The position numbers and the translations under genes are program-made. This document shows, one piece after another, positions 1 to 8,082 of a DNA stretch of 64,000 bases (its first letter is position 1; every line of letters begins with the position of its first letter). Location of the stretch: assembly GCA_022822135.1 (NCBI GenBank), contig JAJECH010000051.1, positions 62,001 through 126,000 on the forward strand, in the 5' to 3' direction. Origin of the DNA: Pseudomonadales bacterium. GTDB lineage: Bacteria; Pseudomonadota; Gammaproteobacteria; Pseudomonadales; Azotimanducaceae. The notes under the pieces are model-generated. The model ran no database searches. It had not been told where the DNA came from and worked only from the letters and a program-made list of their open reading frames with translations.

Positions 1-1220
1 TTCTGATAGTAAGTGGTTGCGCCCAACCGACGTCGGAAGAATCATCAGTTGATTCGTCGGAGGAGGCGGATGTCGTCACTGACATCGATGATTCCGTGGA
101 AGGCGCAGGAACGCGTGCCGAAGGGATTACCGACACCGAGGTTATCTTTGGTACGCACACGGATCTCACCGGTCCTATCGCTCTCTACGGTGTTGAATCC
201 GTTAATGGCGTCAACATGCGTTTTGATGAGATTAACGCGGAAGGAGGCGTTCATGGGCGTACGTTGAGACTAATCGCCGAAGACACGATGTATCAGGTTC
301 CTGATTCCCTACGTGCGGCGAACAAACTCATCAATCGCGATCAGATTTTCGCGATGCTAATGGCTCTTGGAACACCGAACAACAATGCGGTTATGCCATT
401 GCAATTTGAATCGGGAATCCCAAATCTGTTTCCATTGACGGGATCTATTCAGATGGGTGAACCCTTTCACCCATTAAAGTGGACTTCACGCGGAATTTAC
501 TACTATGAAATGCGAACGGCCATTAAGCACTTTGTAGGCACCGTTGGATTAGAGAGGCCGTGCGTGGTGTACATCGACAATGATTATGGTCAGGAAATCT
601 ACGACGGCGCATTTGATCAAGCGGAAGAGATGGGAGTGGAGATCGTAGCGACTTCATCGCATCGAAGTACCGAATCCGAATTCACGGCAACCGTATTGAA
701 GCTTAGAGAAGCAAATTGTGATCTAGTGATCCTCGGTACCGTCGTCCGCGACACGATTCTGCTATTTGAAACCGTTCGCAAGATGGCTTGGGAAGGCGTG
801 ACCTTTGTTGGTAACAATGCCGCTGCGGGGCAACCCGTTGCAAATATCGAAAGTGGGTCGTCTGAAGGCTACTATGCCTTCTCGCATATGTCTCAGATTT
901 ATCCAGAGATCGAGACTGATGAAAAGCGTCTCGAGTGGTACAACCGTTATCTAGAGTTATATGGCGCTGCGCCAGACGTTCCAGCGATGGAAGCGTATCG
1001 AAACGCAGACCTGATCGCTCTCGTTCTAGAGCAAGTCGGCCGCGATCTCACACGGGCGAAGTTCCTAGCCGGTCTCGAATCTCTACATCAGTATGAGGAT
1101 CCATTCGGCTATACGTTGACGTTCGGCCCTAAAGACCATCGCGGAGTGGATTCTTCCGTACTCGTTCAGGTTCAGAACAAGCGATGGGTGCAACTGGATT
1201 TAGTCGTATCGTACGATTGA
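1..1220 (+). CDS. ABC transporter substrate-binding lipoprotein (LivK-like), 5'-truncated by window edge
   Basis: The reading frame is open from the first bases of the window. It shows a lipobox (L-I-V-S-G-C, Cys codon at 18-20) followed by an acidic Ser/Glu linker, so the start codon and signal sequence lie just outside and the ATG at 96 is internal. The mature part looks like a type I periplasmic binding protein (Peripla_BP_6): an early TDLTGPIALYG segment, then YIDNDYGQEIYDGAF in the second lobe. Such proteins bind branched-chain amino acids, amides or related small molecules at the membrane for an ABC importer. No permease or ATPase gene follows, because the next gene is convergent, so any partners would be upstream. 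The substrate cannot be told. Confidence 0.85.
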   Translation, partial: LIVSGCAQPTSEESSVDSSEEADVVTDIDDSVEGAGTRAEGITDTEVIFGTHTDLTGPIALYGVESVNGVNMRFDEINAEGGVHGRTLRLIAEDTMYQVPDSLRAANKLINRDQIFAMLMALGTPNNNAVMPLQFESGIPNLFPLTGSIQMGEPFHPLKWTSRGIYYYEMRTAIKHFVGTVGLERPCVVYIDNDYGQEIYDGAFDQAEEMGVEIVATSSHRSTESEFTATVLKLREANCDLVILGTVVRDTILLFETVRKMAWEGVTFVGNNAAAGQPVANIESGSSEGYYAFSHMSQIYPEIETDEKRLEWYNRYLELYGAAPDVPAMEAYRNADLIALVLEQVGRDLTRAKFLAGLESLHQYEDPFGYTLTFGPKDHRGVDSSVLVQVQNKRWVQLDLVVSYD

Positions 1221-1230
1221 AACGAAAATA

Positions 1231-1264
1231 AAAAAGAACGGTCGCATTTGCGACCGTTCTTTTT
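1231..1264. terminator. bidirectional intrinsic terminator
   Basis: A perfect inverted repeat (AAAAAGAACGGTCG, loop of six, then the complement) sits 10 bp after the stop of the binding-protein gene. It has A and T runs at the outer ends of the stem, so it can end transcription of that gene and of the convergent peroxiredoxin gene. Confidence 0.85.
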
Positions 1265-1313
1265 GCTAGTTAGGGGAACTTCCGTTGAAGTACCAGGCGT
1301 TATCTTCTCTCTG

Positions 1314-1973
1314 CTATTGAGGTTGTGGCACGATGCGAATGTATGGCTTCGGTGCGCGCCAGCCGTCTGGGTATTTCGCCTTGGCATCCTCGTCGGATAC
1401 CGCCGGAACGATGATGACGTCCTCGCCTTGCTTCCAGTTGACCGGTGTTGCGACTTGGTGCTTCGCCGTCAATTGGCACGAATCTAGGATGCGCAAGACT
1501 TCGTCGAAGTTACGACCTGTACTCATTGGGTAGGTGAGCATCGCTTTGATTGTTTTGTCCGGACCGATTACAAAGACTGATCGAACGGTCGCATTATCAG
1601 CAGGTGTCCGACCTTCACTCGTGTCACCGGAATCCTCGGGCAACATGTCATAAGCCTTTGCAATCGCGAGTGTTGGATCACCAATCAGCGGATATGTGAC
1701 CGCGTTCCCCTGCGATTCCTCAATGTCCTTCATCCACTCTTGGTGGTTATCGACTGGATCTACGGAAAGCCCAAGGATCTTACAGTCTCGCTCCGCGAAT
1801 TCCGAAGTCAGACCAGCCATGTATCCTAGTTCTGTGGTGCAAACCGGCGTGAAATCTTTAGGGTGTGAAAACAGAATAGCCCAGCCGTCACCGATCCAAT
1901 CGTGGAAGTTAATTTCTCCCTGCGTTGTTCGCGCTACGAAATTCGGAGCGACGGAGTTAATTCTTATCGTCAT
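1314..1973 (-). CDS. 1-Cys peroxiredoxin (Prx6 family)
   Basis: 219 residues, the usual size of Prx6-type thiol peroxidases, which reduce hydrogen peroxide and organic hydroperoxides in the cytoplasm. The peroxidatic cysteine is C45 in the motif PVCTTE, preceded by the typical FSHPKDFTP segment. The long C-terminal domain (roughly residues 165-219, with KYPDGW) is the extension that separates Prx6 from AhpC. Two further cysteines (C64 and C166) are not at known resolving positions, so I call it 1-Cys. It lies 73 bp downstream of modC on the same strand and could be read with the mod genes. It ends against the bidirectional terminator at 1231-1264. Confidence 0.9.
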   Translation of the reverse strand: MTIRINSVAPNFVARTTQGEINFHDWIGDGWAILFSHPKDFTPVCTTELGYMAGLTSEFAERDCKILGLSVDPVDNHQEWMKDIEESQGNAVTYPLIGDPTLAIAKAYDMLPEDSGDTSEGRTPADNATVRSVFVIGPDKTIKAMLTYPMSTGRNFDEVLRILDSCQLTAKHQVATPVNWKQGEDVIIVPAVSDEDAKAKYPDGWRAPKPYIRIVPQPQ

Positions 1974-2046
1974 GTAATTGGCCTCATCAGGCTTTCAAAG
2001 GTAATGCCATTTATTCTAAATAAGGCGATCGTGCAGAAGCTCGGAT

Positions 2047-3114
2047 TTAGTCTAGAGTAACACTCTTAACGAGAGCAAAGACCGGATCACCGATGCGAAG
2101 GTCGAGCTGATCTAATGACGCACGCGTGATTTGAGCCTGTAGACGCGTCAGCCCAGACTGAATGACACAGTTAACACTCGGTCCAGTGTCAATGTCTTCA
2201 ATAGCTACGATCTTACCTGGCAGTATGTTCCTAACACTAATGGCTTTTGGTTCTACTTTCGCGAGCGATACATCGCGTGCACGTACACGTAGGGTTGTGA
2301 TTTCTCCGGGTTGAAGAGGGAGATGCATCGGCACAGACCAGGTGCGATCCTCGACTTCGAGAGTCGTTAGCTGGTACTGACGGTCGTGTGTAAGCACTTT
2401 CGCGTTAATGATGGAACTTGTATCACTACCTCCGAGAAGCTCAGCGAGATCGCGGCGTTCCAGCACATCAGCAGTGCGACCTGAAGCGCGCATTTCACCA
2501 TCCGCTAACACGACCGTATGCGGACATAGCGCTGTTATTTCGTCTACCGCGTGGCTAACGTAGAGAGTTGGAATGTGGTATTTTGTCTGGAGCGATTCAA
2601 GATACGGCAGAATCTCTGCTTTTCGCTGAATATCAAGGCCTGTTAACGGTTCATCAAGTAGTAGCAGCTTTGGTTGTGACAGCAACATTCGCGCGAGGAT
2701 GATGCGTTGGGTCTCGCCACCTGAAACTTGATGTGTACGTCGCGGAAGTAACAAAGACAGCTCGAAGTCTTCGACTACCTGATCGAGAGTAATCTCGCCG
2801 GGATAACGTTTCGAGTATTTAACCGGGTAGGCTAGGTTGTCGTGTACCGTTAGATGCGGAAAGAGCTGTGCGTTTTGGCGAACATAACCGATAGGACGGT
2901 GATGAGGCTTAACGAGCACGTCAAGCTCAGTGTTTAACCAGTCATCCTCGTCGAAGCAGATCAAGCCGCGCGTCGGTTCCATACCCGCAATTGCCCGCAG
3001 CATGGTCGATTTACCACTCCCGCTTGGTCCGAATACAGCGGTAATCGATTTGGGAAACTCATGGTCAACCGACACGCGAAATTCCCCCAACGTTTCAATA
3101 TCGACTTGCAGCAT
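2047..3114 (-). CDS. modC: molybdate ABC transporter ATP-binding protein ModC
   Basis: 355 residues with all ABC ATPase motifs: Walker A GPSGSGKST near residue 30, signature VSGGETQ, Walker B LLLLDEP and a switch histidine (YVSHAVDE). The C-terminal third is a molybdate-binding TOBE/MOP region, with the RVRARDVSLA segment and the closing sequence after LRIGDPVFALVKS. It powers high-affinity molybdate import together with ModB and ModA. The start ATG lies 3 bp after the modB stop (TGACCTATG), so the two are translationally coupled. No modE regulator is in the window. Confidence 0.95.
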   Translation of the reverse strand: MLQVDIETLGEFRVSVDHEFPKSITAVFGPSGSGKSTMLRAIAGMEPTRGLICFDEDDWLNTELDVLVKPHHRPIGYVRQNAQLFPHLTVHDNLAYPVKYSKRYPGEITLDQVVEDFELSLLLPRRTHQVSGGETQRIILARMLLSQPKLLLLDEPLTGLDIQRKAEILPYLESLQTKYHIPTLYVSHAVDEITALCPHTVVLADGEMRASGRTADVLERRDLAELLGGSDTSSIINAKVLTHDRQYQLTTLEVEDRTWSVPMHLPLQPGEITTLRVRARDVSLAKVEPKAISVRNILPGKIVAIEDIDTGPSVNCVIQSGLTRLQAQITRASLDQLDLRIGDPVFALVKSVTLD

Positions 3115-3117
3115 AGG

Positions 3118-3795
3118 TCAATACGCACGAAGTGGTAATTGACGATTGATCGTGAACACAGCAAGCAACACCAGGAACGAAAACACGAGAAGCGCTATCG
3201 CCAACAAATGCGCGTCCGCATACGAAATAGTCTCTACGTGTTCATAGATCGCGATCGAAATAACGCGAGTTTCACCAGGGATGTTGCCGCCGATCATGAG
3301 AACCACGCCGAATTCACCGACGGTGTGAGCAAACGTCAATACCGCCGCGGTTAAGAATCCACGCCGACACTGCGGAAACACAGCAGTGAATACCGCAGTG
3401 AGTTTGGATACACCGAGTGCATATGCATCCTGTAAACATTGTTCTTGTACACGTTCAATCGCAACCTGCAACGGTTGCACCATGAAAGGTAGAGAGTAGA
3501 TCACGGATGCGATGACTAAACCGGTGAAACTGAAAGTCAGACGGACTCCTGTTAGCTCAAAGAAAAATCCCCCAACGGTTGAATTCGGACTAAGTAATAG
3601 AAGAAGGTAGAAACCTAAGACCGTAGGAGGTAACACCAATGGCAGTGCCGTGAAGGCTTCAAGCGACGGCTTGTACCATCGTTTTGTGGTGGCAAGCCAC
3701 CAAGCAAGTGGTGTGCCTATCACGAAAAGCACCAAGGTTGTCACGAGAGCTAGCTGGGCCGTTATCCATATCGCTGAGATGTCTTCGGGATTCAT
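3118..3795 (-). CDS. modB: molybdate ABC transporter permease ModB
   Basis: 225 residues, the normal ModB length, with about five hydrophobic membrane segments. It has a binding-protein-dependent transport loop of the EAA type (residues about 135-160, DAYALGVSKLTAVFTAVFP), which contacts ModC, and the permease signature THTVGEFGVVLMIGGNIPG typical of molybdate permeases. The start overlaps the stop of modA by 4 bp and its stop is 3 bp before modC, so the three genes form one tight operon, modA-modB-modC. Confidence 0.95.
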   Translation of the reverse strand: MNPEDISAIWITAQLALVTTLVLFVIGTPLAWWLATTKRWYKPSLEAFTALPLVLPPTVLGFYLLLLLSPNSTVGGFFFELTGVRLTFSFTGLVIASVIYSLPFMVQPLQVAIERVQEQCLQDAYALGVSKLTAVFTAVFPQCRRGFLTAAVLTFAHTVGEFGVVLMIGGNIPGETRVISIAIYEHVETISYADAHLLAIALLVFSFLVLLAVFTINRQLPLRAY

Positions 3796-4607
3796 AGCGA
3801 CGTATAGCCATACTCTGCGATTCGCCGTTGAGTTCGTTCGTCAAGAAGGAAGTCAAGAAATTGATGGGCAGCAATCGCGTTTCTACTTGCTTTCAAGACG
3901 ACTGCGTCCTGTCTTATGGGTTCGTGACAGTCTCTCGGCACAATGGCATAACTACCTTCATCCACTCCGTTTGCAATTCTGATGCTTGCTAATGCAACTA
4001 AACCTGCATCGGCGTTACCGGTTGCTACTTGGGCATACGTTTGCCCCACATTCTCTCCATGTACGAAGCGAATTCGTGCTCGATCAAATCGAAAACACTT
4101 CGATAGAGCCGACTCGGCTGCGTTACCGTACGGAGCCAGATCGGGTTGTGCAAACGCGACTACACCTACTTCATTGCCTATTTGGAGAGTATTCTCCGAA
4201 TCGAAGTTTGGCTGCGAACCAGGATGCCACCAAACAAGCCTACCTTCTGCATAGGTCGTGAGCGTGTCTTCGAATGTCACACCATCTGCGACTAGTCGAC
4301 GAATGCGAGTTTGATCTGCTGCAAGAAACAGATCGATATCCATCCCGTTTTTAATCTGTGCATAGAGCTTTCCCGTAGATCCCATAATGAGATTTACGTC
4401 GATACGCGTTGCTTTGGTGAATTCAGCTGCGATTTCATCCAAAACAGGTGCGAAGTTTGTGGCGACAGCAATACGTAGTTCCCCCGTTGCTGCAGGTTCA
4501 GCAGTCGTATTCGCACTTAGGACAACTGTGACGAGTAGGAGCACAACATGGCGGACTTGCTGCTCGAATTTCGCTGATCTCGTCAGAGGTTCACGTTTAC
4601 CCAACAA
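3792..4607 (-). CDS. modA: periplasmic molybdate-binding protein ModA
   Basis: 271 residues with an N-terminal Sec signal peptide (hydrophobic stretch VVLLLVTVVLSA, cleavage probably after NTTA). The mature part starts with LRIAVATNFAPVLDEIA, has the molybdate-binding GSTGKLYAQI loop and the KNGMDIDLFLAAD segment that mark ModA. It delivers molybdate to ModBC. The only good starts are two tandem TTG codons, because an in-frame TAA lies just upstream and there is no ATG or GTG before the hydrophobic core except one that would remove the basic n-region. It is transcribed divergently from the alcohol dehydrogenase gene across about 50 bp. Confidence 0.93.
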   Translation of the reverse strand: MLGKREPLTRSAKFEQQVRHVVLLLVTVVLSANTTAEPAATGELRIAVATNFAPVLDEIAAEFTKATRIDVNLIMGSTGKLYAQIKNGMDIDLFLAADQTRIRRLVADGVTFEDTLTTYAEGRLVWWHPGSQPNFDSENTLQIGNEVGVVAFAQPDLAPYGNAAESALSKCFRFDRARIRFVHGENVGQTYAQVATGNADAGLVALASIRIANGVDEGSYAIVPRDCHEPIRQDAVVLKASRNAIAAHQFLDFLLDERTQRRIAEYGYTSL

Positions 4608-4659
4608 TTCTGGTCGCAGCGGTTAGACTACGAAGTTAAACACATCGAAGTTTTCTATT

Positions 4660-5706
4660 GTGAGTTCTTACGCTGCCGTCGAATGGACCGAACAACGCGA
4701 TCTTCAGCTAGTCGAACGTGACTTGAAGCCTCCCGCAAACGACGAAGTCACCATCGCAGTTGAAAGTGCCGGTATTTGTGGATCGGATCTACATTTCTTC
4801 CGCGGCGATTTTTCGCCACATGCGGGGACGACACCGGGTCACGAATTTGCTGGGAGGGTATTCGCGGTCGGTGCTGATGTCTCGACCCATCGTGAAGGCG
4901 ACCTTGTCGGTGTCGAACCGTTATTGCGTTGCGGACTCTGTGAGTTTTGTCTTACAGGCGACTATCACGTTTGCCAGCAACGAAAGCTGGTCGGCGAAGG
5001 TCAGCATGGCGGTATGAGTCAATACGCGACAGTTCCTGCCCACATCGCATACCAAGTCCCTACCTCTGTTGATGCAGAAGGCGCTGCTTTGGCCGAGCCG
5101 CTTGCTTGCTCGGTACACGGGTTTCGAAAGATTGGTCTCCAAGGGCATGAAACGGTGTTCATTGTCGGCGCTGGTACGATTGGCCTAACCGCGATACTCG
5201 CAGCTCGCGCTGTTGGTGCACGGGTGATCGTTTTAGCGCGTCACCCGCATCAACAAGCTGCGGCCAAAAGACTTGGTGCTATTGAAGTTCTAGGCGAAGA
5301 TGAAGGATCGCAAAAACGCATCTCCGACTTAATTGCTGGAAACGCCATCGACGTCGCGGTCGAGACCGTAGGGGGCAAAGCAGAGACACTTTGGCAAGCA
5401 CAACGGGTTCTTCGACCCAAGGGTAAACTAATCGTCCTTGGTGTATTCACAGGAGGTCCGGTACCGATCAACGCGTTGCATCTGGCCATAAAAGAAATCG
5501 AGATGGTGGGATCAATGACGTACAATGCGAAGGACGGACACGTAGACTACGAAATAGCGCTTGAGGTTGTCGGCGGGTTTCTTGCTGAAATGAAATCACT
5601 AGTGTCGCACCAATTCGATTTAGCTCATGCCAATGACGCGTTTCGCACGGCATCGGACAAATCAACTCAGTCGCTGAAAGTTCATTTCAACCCAAACACT
5701 ATTTGA
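4660..5706 (+). CDS. zinc-dependent alcohol dehydrogenase (MDR family)
   Basis: 348 residues. Catalytic-zinc ligands are visible as C40 (GICGSD), H61 and E62 (GHEFAG). The structural zinc site is C91, C94, C97 and C105. A Rossmann fold begins at FIVGAGTIGL. The layout matches the sorbitol / threonine / 2,3-butanediol dehydrogenase branch of the medium-chain dehydrogenases, which oxidise secondary alcohols with NAD(P). The exact substrate is not readable. Translation starts at GTG. The gene is divergent from modA and followed 55 bp later by rubredoxin. Confidence 0.9.
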   Translation: MSSYAAVEWTEQRDLQLVERDLKPPANDEVTIAVESAGICGSDLHFFRGDFSPHAGTTPGHEFAGRVFAVGADVSTHREGDLVGVEPLLRCGLCEFCLTGDYHVCQQRKLVGEGQHGGMSQYATVPAHIAYQVPTSVDAEGAALAEPLACSVHGFRKIGLQGHETVFIVGAGTIGLTAILAARAVGARVIVLARHPHQQAAAKRLGAIEVLGEDEGSQKRISDLIAGNAIDVAVETVGGKAETLWQAQRVLRPKGKLIVLGVFTGGPVPINALHLAIKEIEMVGSMTYNAKDGHVDYEIALEVVGGFLAEMKSLVSHQFDLAHANDAFRTASDKSTQSLKVHFNPNTI

Positions 5707-5761
5707 TTGACGTACCTTGAGACGTTAAAACGATTTCGAAATTTCATTTCGCGGAGAAGAG

Positions 5762-5938
5762 ATGTCAGACGAATTGAAGAAATACCAGTGCATGACCTGT
5801 GGTTTCATCTACGATGAAGCTGAAGGGTTGCCGGATCAGGGTATTGAAGCGGGCACCCGGTGGTCCGAAGTGCCCGAAGATTGGCTTTGCCCAGAGTGTG
5901 CGACGCCTAAAGAAGATTTCGAAATGGTGGAGATCTAA
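5762..5938 (+). CDS. rubredoxin
   Basis: A 58-residue protein starting at ATG 5762 behind a good ribosome-binding site (CGGAGAAGAG). The four iron ligands are C10, C13 (CMTCG), C43 and C46 (CPECA), and the family's aromatic core is present (Y8, Y17, W34, W42, F53). Rubredoxins are cytoplasmic one-electron carriers, often for alkane or fatty-acid hydroxylases or for peroxide-reducing systems. No such partner is adjacent. It may be co-transcribed with the alcohol dehydrogenase upstream. Confidence 0.95.
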   Translation: MSDELKKYQCMTCGFIYDEAEGLPDQGIEAGTRWSEVPEDWLCPECATPKEDFEMVEI

Positions 5939-6000
5939 ACGCCCGCTCCGAAGTGTGATATGTGACTAACTGGTGGAAATTCCACGCGTTAGTTCACTGT

Positions 6001-6423
6001 TCACGCACGTTCACAAACCACGACTGGAATCTCCCGCGTACCAGCACGGCCCTGGTACTCAACGTAAGTCGGGAAGATCGAACTCATCAGTTCCCAGAGT
6101 TTTGCGCGTTCATCGCCTTGTGCTGTTCGCGCATTCGCTTTAAATCGTTCCGCTTTGACTTGAAGTTCAACTTCCGGGTTTGCGTCGAGATTTAAGTACC
6201 AGGAAGGGTGATGTGAGTGACCTCCCTTGGATGCAACTACGATATAAGCGCCTTCATGCTCCCCGTAGATTAGCGGTAGTTGGCGACTTTCACCTGATTG
6301 CCGCCCTTTGGTGGTAAGAAGCAGAGTAGGAAGACCATTCCACATATGGCCGTCCTCGCCGTCGGATGCAATGTAGCGATCAAGGTGATCTTGAATCCAA
6401 TCTGATAGCTTAAGTTCGGACAT
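6001..6423 (-). CDS. deazaflavin-dependent nitroreductase-like protein (DDN/F420 family)
   Basis: 140 residues of the split beta-barrel family of mycobacterial Ddn (PF04075): LLLTTKGRQSGESRQLPLIYGEHEGAYIVVASKGG is followed by HPSWYLNLDANPEVELQV. This is the standard core that binds F420H2 or related flavins. Members reduce nitro compounds, quinones or unsaturated lipids, while others may bind FMN, fatty acids or haem. It lies 60 bp downstream of the enoyl-CoA hydratase gene on the same strand and is probably co-transcribed. The family is best known from actinobacteria. Cofactor use here is inferred from the family only. Confidence 0.88.
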   Translation of the reverse strand: MSELKLSDWIQDHLDRYIASDGEDGHMWNGLPTLLLTTKGRQSGESRQLPLIYGEHEGAYIVVASKGGHSHHPSWYLNLDANPEVELQVKAERFKANARTAQGDERAKLWELMSSIFPTYVEYQGRAGTREIPVVVCERA

Positions 6424-6483
6424 GTTTTTTCTCCGTGTGTGAAGATGGGTAGGTAGTTGTGTACCGAATACGTGGTATGTTGC

Positions 6484-7371
6484 CTAGTCGCGGTATGTGT
6501 CGAGATCCCTGAATTGGTTATCACGCCAATCAACCGCGGCGCGAAAACCTAATTCCTGCATCTTCTCTTGCCATAGGTACGCAAACTCGGTCATTTGTGC
6601 CATCGCGTCATGTTCGGTACTACTGCGAACAGAAGAGTAAATTCCCATGTTCTCGTAGAAGCGATTCATATTGAGTTTGAGTATTGCCAGGTGGTCAGCA
6701 GACATGATCGCTAATCGATCGGCAAACGCGATCGTTCGTTCCTCAAGCTCTTCTTTCGGCCAAGCGTAATTAATCATGCCGATCCGCTCAGCCTCGGCAG
6801 CCGAAATACTCTCGCCCGTATACGACAGTTCTTTCGCCTTTCGCATGCCTAGAACCAACGGCCAAATCACGCCATTACGTGCAACCCCGAGTCCACGATG
6901 TCCAGGATGCCCTATTTCTGTGTCATCCGACGCGACGACTAGATCAGCCATCATGGCTAACTCACAACCCCCCGCTAACGCATACCGGTGCACGGAAGCG
7001 ATAGTGACTTTCGCCATATTCCAGAAGTACATCTGAATATCCGTAATTTGCTGCATGCTTGTGCGAGCGCCCATGATGAGCCTGCGTCGTTTCTCGTCGA
7101 CGGACTTGTAACGTCGATTAGGTCCACCACCGCCACCTGGATTAGGCGTGAGATCGTAGCCAGCGCAAAACGCACGTCCGGCGCCGCGCAGGATGATCAC
7201 GCGAATGGAGTCGTCTGCCTCCATGTCATGCAATACGTCGTTTAGTTCAAAAAGTAACCCACCTGACAGCGCATTTAATTTTTCAGGTCGATTCATCGTA
7301 ATCCTTCCGACTCTGTCGTCTGTGCCGACACGGTCGACGATCAGATTGTCGTAGTCATCGTAGCTAGGCAT
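6484..7371 (-). CDS. enoyl-CoA hydratase/isomerase family protein
   Basis: 295 residues of the crotonase fold. Visible are the early GRITMNRPEKLNALS segment, the oxyanion-hole strand with GAGRAFCAGYDL, and ALAGGCELAMMADLVVAS for the second oxyanion peptide. The position usually held by the first catalytic Glu reads GHPG. The family hydrates or isomerises acyl-CoA thioesters in beta-oxidation and related pathways. A close paralogue lies at 51511-52401, with blocks of near identity in the last 100 residues. It starts with ATG and is followed by the DDN-like gene. Confidence 0.9.
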   Translation of the reverse strand: MPSYDDYDNLIVDRVGTDDRVGRITMNRPEKLNALSGGLLFELNDVLHDMEADDSIRVIILRGAGRAFCAGYDLTPNPGGGGGPNRRYKSVDEKRRRLIMGARTSMQQITDIQMYFWNMAKVTIASVHRYALAGGCELAMMADLVVASDDTEIGHPGHRGLGVARNGVIWPLVLGMRKAKELSYTGESISAAEAERIGMINYAWPKEELEERTIAFADRLAIMSADHLAILKLNMNRFYENMGIYSSVRSSTEHDAMAQMTEFAYLWQEKMQELGFRAAVDWRDNQFRDLDTYRD

Positions 7372-7514
7372 GGTTCGAATTCCGTTGGTCGATATTTAGG
7401 CGATACTATTTTGCTGATGAGCCGAAGTGAAGTTGGAATGGTCCCGTGAACCGATCGGCGCATCAGTTGTTTCTTTGATTAAGTGGACCTCGTGTCCAGG
7501 AGTAAGATCGAGTC

Positions 7515-7886
7515 ATGGTAGTTGTTTTAGTCAAATGGAAGATCAAGCCGGGTCATGAGGAGACGTTCATTGAGTACTGGGAGAAGGAACTCCGAGTAGG
7601 AGAGCAGCGGGATTTGATTGGCGAATTCCTATGCAAACCCGAAGCTCGAGAGTATGCAACGTGGTCGTTGCCTGAGCCTGATGATCCTCCTTGCCACGTA
7701 TTCGTAAACGTCGGGTTTTGGGTTGACGAATCAGCGTTTCTAGAACAGATCTCGCCATATTTCTCGAATAACGAGGCGCCGATGCCATTTGAGGCGAGTA
7801 AACGGGTACGCACCGTGATGAATGCCGAGTCTTGGCGTATCGGGAAAGCACTTCTGCCTAGATTGAGCAGTGACGGCGTAGTTTGA
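7515..7886 (+). CDS. small protein, probable dimeric alpha/beta-barrel (ABM-like) fold
   Basis: 123 residues beginning MVVVLVKWKIKPGHEETFIEYWEKEL. This opening (a hydrophobic strand, then KPGHEE and a helix) is typical of antibiotic-biosynthesis-monooxygenase or ferredoxin-like alpha/beta-barrel proteins. The rest is not diagnostic. It stands alone between the enoyl-CoA hydratase promoter region and the DUF4143 ATPase. Function unknown. The domain call is by pattern only. Confidence 0.65.
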   Translation: MVVVLVKWKIKPGHEETFIEYWEKELRVGEQRDLIGEFLCKPEAREYATWSLPEPDDPPCHVFVNVGFWVDESAFLEQISPYFSNNEAPMPFEASKRVRTVMNAESWRIGKALLPRLSSDGVV

Positions 7887-8058
7887 ATTTAGAGCGCTTC
7901 ACTTTACGGTACTCAAGTCACACAAAATCTCGGAATTCCCTAGTTTAGACAGTCAACAGTATCACTTAAATCTCAAAATTACGGTGGTTGTGTTTAGATC
8001 AAAACCTTCCATTGGTTCACCAAAGCAATAAACAGGTAATATCGTACATATAACTACC

Positions 8059-8075
8059 GATTTTAGTTTAAAATC
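8059..8075. promoter_or_regulatory. palindrome over the translation start region of the DUF4143 ATPase
   Basis: GATTTTA and TAAAATC flank a 3-nt centre and end 7 nt before the ATG at 8083, exactly where a ribosome-binding site would be. It could be an operator for autoregulation or an RNA hairpin that limits translation. A 5-codon frame (ATG at 8076, MSYVH) overlaps the start of the ATPase gene. Confidence 0.4.
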
Positions 8076-8082
8076 ATGAGTT

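Noticed and set aside
3982..4626. Long plus-strand frames opposite modA.
   Set aside because: They are antisense shadows of a well-supported gene with no independent start signals.
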